DNA from: CBDBJK01 sp965206395
GTDB taxonomy: Bacteria > Chloroflexota > Dehalococcoidia > Lucifugimonadales > CATOSD01
Direction of reading: 5' to 3'
Assembly (NCBI GenBank): GCA_965206395.1
Contig: CBDBJK010000037.1
Location: 124,001-188,000 of the forward strand
DNA: 64,000 nucleotides
The position numbers and the translations under genes were made by a program. The notes beneath the pieces are model-generated. The model worked only from the letters and a program-made list of their open reading frames with translations, was not told the DNA's origin and ran no database searches. Positions within the stretch are counted from its first letter, which is position 1; the number at the start of each line of letters is the position of its first letter. This document shows positions 60,951 through 64,000 of the stretch, piece by piece.

Positions 60951-63261
60951 ACTCTCTGGAAGAGTCGCCCAGACGCGCCCACTGGTGGTGGTGGCGTTCT
61001 CTTCGGGTCAAGATCATCGCCTGGTTCTTTGTACCCACGGCACTGTTGCTCATTGCAGTCGCGGTCATCAACTTCTTCGCCTACCAGGACGTGACGGCTG
61101 ATCTGGTGATCGAGCGCAACCAGGACCTCACACGGCTGTCGGCCAGTCAGCTTTCGACATCGTTCGGAGAGTTCACGGACACGTTGGAAGAAGTGGGACG
61201 AGGGATGGATCCATCCCAACCTCCGGGACCCTCAAGGTTCCCCACGGTACAGACATTAGGGCGGCTTTCGGTATTCGATGGGGGCGTCGTGGTGCTGGAC
61301 AGATTCGGCACACCTTTGGCAGAGCGTCCAGGGGGTAGCGCTAGCGCATTCGAGGACTGGTCGTCGCTGCCTGTGTTCCGTGACCTTCTTATCTCATCGC
61401 GCCCTGTTTTCTCCAATGTCCTGCGAGTTAGCACAGAAGACCGCGCAATAGTGGCGATGGGCGTGCCCATAGTCGGTGCCCGCGGAGAGTTATTTGGCGT
61501 GACAATCGGCATGTTCAATCTCGGTGATACATCAGTCAGCGCCCTCTACGGACGGATTGTCCGCCTCCGGCTAAGCCAAAGTGGGGCAGTCTACCTGGTG
61601 GACGACACGGGAAGGGTCATTTACCACAGTAATACTGCATTCGCGGGCTCCGACTTCTCCAGCGAAGCCGCGGTGCAGGAGGTACTCACATCTGGGGTCG
61701 GCGCGCTCCGCACCACCAGCGGTGCGGGTGAGGATGTCGTCGCTGCGTACTCCCAGGTACCAGGAACCTCTTGGAGCCTGGTCTCTGAGGCTTCCTGGTC
61801 ATCGCTAACCAGCGCCAGCAGCGGCTATCAACGGCTGCTGCTCGTGCTGCTAGCCTTCGGAATCCTCGCTCCGATCGCCATCGTCGGAGTTGGCATTCAA
61901 CGCCTCATGCGCCCAGTTGACGAACTGAGCGCGGCGGCACGAGCAGTTGGATCGGGGAACTTCTCCAGGAGGATTGAATCCCCTTCCGGCGATGAGATCG
62001 GCGTTCTAGCTACAGAGTTCAACCACATGGCCAGACAGGTGGCAGACCGAACGCGAGAGATGGAGAAACTGGAGGAACTCGGGCGCGCGATCATCAATGG
62101 CCCTCCAGATGCATCGACTCTGCCTGAGGTGTTGAGTGAGCATGTTCCCGCCATGTTCCCAGATAGTGGGATTGAGATCCGCATCTTCCCCGATCAGACC
62201 TTGTTTCGCGATCGGGATGATCGACCGCCGATTACCGCTTCGGCGTGGGAGTGGCTGGCCACGAAGTCCGAGGCATTATTCATCCCACAGGGAGAGTCTT
62301 TCCCCTGGGATGAATAACCAACGCCCGCCGCGGTGGTTGTGACCCCCATTCTTAACGTGGAAACGAAAGAGCCGATAGGGGGATCCATCTGACGCCTGGT
62401 AGCGACCCAGATGCTGCTCCAAATCTGCTACCTGCGGTACAATCCCTCGCGACGCAGATTGCTTCGGCACTGGAAAGTGCAAGGGTCTTTGCCCAGGAAC
62501 TTGCCCATGAGAGTGTGGCTCGAGAGTTGGCATTGGCCGGACAAATACAAGCGACTTTCCTTCCCGACAATCTGCCAAATGTTCCTGGCTGGCAGTTAAT
62601 TGCAATGCTTAAGCCGGCTAGAGAGACATCTGGAGATTTCTACGACGTCATTCCTCTGCCAAGCGGGCGGTTGGGAATACTAATCGCAGATGTAGCTGAC
62701 AAAGGCACCGGGGTTGCATTGTATATGGCCTTGAGTCGCACGCTCATCCGCACCTACGCCGTCGAATACGACACTCAGCCTGAGCTTACGCTCAGTGCCG
62801 CGAACCGCCGGATACTGACGGATACTCGTGCTGGCCTGTTCGTCACGGTCTTCTACGGTGTCCTCGATCCATCATCCGGAGAGTTGATATATTGTAATGC
62901 CGGGCACAACCCACCGTATCTCCTCAGTAGCCGAAACGGGAATGCCATCCAGGAATTGGACAGAACGGGAGTGCCGTTGGGCATACTCGATGACGGGACA
63001 TGGCAACAAGGCACCGCTCATCTCGCCCCCGGTGATGTGTTGTTGCTGTATACCGACGGCATCACCGAAGCGCAGAACGCACAAGAAGCTTTCTTCGACG
63101 AAGAGAGGTTACGGGAGATTGTTCGCGCCAGTGCGGGGCGTTCGGCTCTGGATATACAGGATGGCTTGATCGCACAGGTCGACGCCTTCGTGGGCGACGC
63201 ACCCCAGTCTGATGACATTACTTTGATGGTCGTCGTCCGCCGCTCGGCAGAAGAATGTTGA
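60914..63261 (+). pseudogene. Cache-HAMP-GAF-SpoIIE phosphatase, broken by a stop and a frameshift
   Basis: ATG 60914 opens a membrane sensor: TM1 (~33-53), an extracytoplasmic cache-like domain, TM2 (about 305-328), HAMP (MRPVDELSAAARAVGSGNFS) and a helical linker. The frame stops at TAA 62315, continues in the same frame for ~20 codons to a second stop at 62390, and another frame then carries IHLTPGSDPDAAPNLLPAVQ on to the SpoIIE/PP2C-type phosphatase. That part (from ~62400 to 63261) has KPARETSGDFYDVIPLPSGR, VADKGTGVALYMALSRTLIR, YCNAGHNPPYLL and LLYTDGITEAQNAQ with its Asp residues. The phosphatase would dephosphorylate the STAS protein. The phosphatase part could still be made alone from a start near GTG 62515. 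Confidence 0.82.
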
Positions 63262-63358
63262 CATATATCGAACCTCGTTGGTCGAGAGGGCGAAACTATC
63301 GTCGGCCTTGTTCTCCCCACCAGCCACGATGACGAATGAGGCGTAGTGCTGCGAGATG

Positions 63359-64000
63359 TCATAGGATTTGCGATAAGAACAGCTTTGTTCGTTCGTGCTG
63401 AGGGTTGTCGAAGATATCCTTTGGCGTGCCATGCTCCACGATGTTTCCATCGTCGAACATCATCAATCGGTCGGCAACTTCTCTCGCAAAACCCATCTCG
63501 TGTGTAACCACGATCATCGTTATGCCAGACGCAGCCAACTCTCGCATGACGTCCAACACCTCTTTGATCATCTCCGGGTCTAGGGCAGACGTAGGTTCGT
63601 CGAACAGCATGATTTTAAGCTGCATGGCGAGAGCGCGGGCGATGGCAACCCTCTGTTGCTATCCGCCGGAAAGCTGAGTAGGGTACTTGTCGGCCTGCTC
63701 TGGAATACCCACTCGCTCCAGTAGCTCCATAGCCACTTCATGCGCTCGCTCACGGGGCCACTTCCGAACCCAGGTGGGGGCAGAGTAATGTTTTGCAGGA
63801 CTGTTAGATGGGGAAAGAAGAAGAGCTGCACTAGAAGGGGAATGTTACGGAAGGTCTCGACATAGACAGCGGCCATCTTGCTGATGAGCCAATTGGTGGA
63901 ACCCCGAGCCACGCCTATGGCGAAACCCAGGATGGCGGCTAACATGATGCCCACCAGCGCTACCTTGAGAGTGTTAACTATCCCTACGATGAAGGCGTAC
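63359..64000 (-). pseudogene. Polar amino-acid ABC permease fused to ATPase remnant
   Basis: The frame runs from the right edge. It first codes for a HisM/GlnP-type permease start (NTLKVALVGIMLAAILGFAI, VYVETFRNIPLLVQLFF), then passes at FFPHLTVLQNITL into a GlnQ-type ATPase, so a deletion removed the permease rest and the Walker A part. After a frameshift near 63780 the ATPase frame reads ERAHEVAMELLERVGIPEQA, DKYPTQLSGG then TAG, then QQRVAIARALAM. The stop replaces the first Gln of the signature. The remainder (LFDEPTSALDPEM, VVTHEMGFAREVADR) is open to 63359. Three independent lesions are visible. Confidence 0.82.

Noticed and set aside
63109..63358. Minus-strand frame downstream of the amino-acid ABC ATPase (…YASFVIVAGGENKADDSFALS…)
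   Set aside because: No recognisable family, no start signal, and it is antisense to the end of the SpoIIE gene.

Overview
The window looks like a chromosomal segment of a Chloroflexota bacterium, most like the Dehalococcoidia/SAR202 type. This is inferred from gene content only: a stand-alone methylmalonyl-CoA mutase catalytic subunit with a separate B12-binding subunit, an F420-type LLM oxidoreductase, paired CitE-like lyases, a DUF5667-type membrane protein behind a sigma factor, and a GlnR-like nitrogen regulator. Two things stand out at once. There are nine insertion-sequence loci (IS3, IS630, IS1182 and several IS5-type elements, some in near-identical copies), and many genes are broken, as expected for a genome under relaxed selection such as a symbiont or a small niche-restricted population.

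Layout. 0-2.4 kb: ammonium transporter (cut by the window edge), a 30-residue membrane peptide and glutamine synthetase, with a four-site GlnR-like box between them. 2.4-4.9 kb: an IS3 element sitting between a truncated fibre-like gene and a decapitated sigma factor, then a DUF5667-like protein. 5.4-9.0 kb: a heterodimeric ABC exporter. 9.1-12.9 kb: a homocysteine S-methyltransferase-like gene split by IS1182, with IS630 just upstream. 12.9-17.8 kb: ruvB, an acetyltransferase split by a tandem IS5-type array, a methyltransferase, and a small antitoxin-like ORF overlapping a GNAT. 17.9-21.9 kb: methylmalonyl-CoA mutase, acyl-CoA dehydrogenase, epimerase and B12 subunit in one operon. 23-28.8 kb: lipoprotein, HAD phosphatase, receiver protein, VOC protein, a probable selenocysteine-containing AhpD-like protein, and two CitE-like lyases.

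28.9-34.8 kb: two near-identical inverted 880-bp IS5-type elements flank an MFS exporter and a VOC protein; the right one disrupts an AbiTii-like gene. 34.8-41.3 kb: pyruvate/branched-chain 2-oxoacid dehydrogenase E1alpha, E1beta and E2, then lipB, which attaches octanoyl groups for lipoylation; a large PLD-nuclease/P-loop ATPase fusion is inserted between E2 and lipB. 41.3-42.5 kb: a nucleotidyltransferase and an overlapping partner gene. 42.7-50 kb: second IS630 copy, GlnR-like regulator, zinc-ribbon membrane proteins, sulfurtransferase, ftsH, LLM oxidoreductase. 50-64 kb: IS5-type element, tRNA-Pro, a PAP2 phosphatase, then an almost wholly decayed tract (PAP2-kinase fusion, LuxR, MBL, MacB-like transporter, STAS protein, solute-binding protein, SpoIIE phosphatase, amino-acid ABC transporter).

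Strongest observations: (1) an in-frame TGA at the second position of the CxxC motif of an AhpD-family protein, with a hairpin at bacterial SECIS spacing; (2) four AC pairs at exact 11-nt spacing upstream of the amt-glnA small gene, together with a GlnR-like regulator lacking the phospho-acceptor; (3) a one-gene PLD plus ATPase protein that may be an undescribed defence gene, near AbiTii-like and nucleotidyltransferase genes; (4) an 11-bp tandem repeat of 1, 2 and 4 units inside the transposase gene of related IS copies. No CRISPR array, rRNA or riboswitch was recognised.
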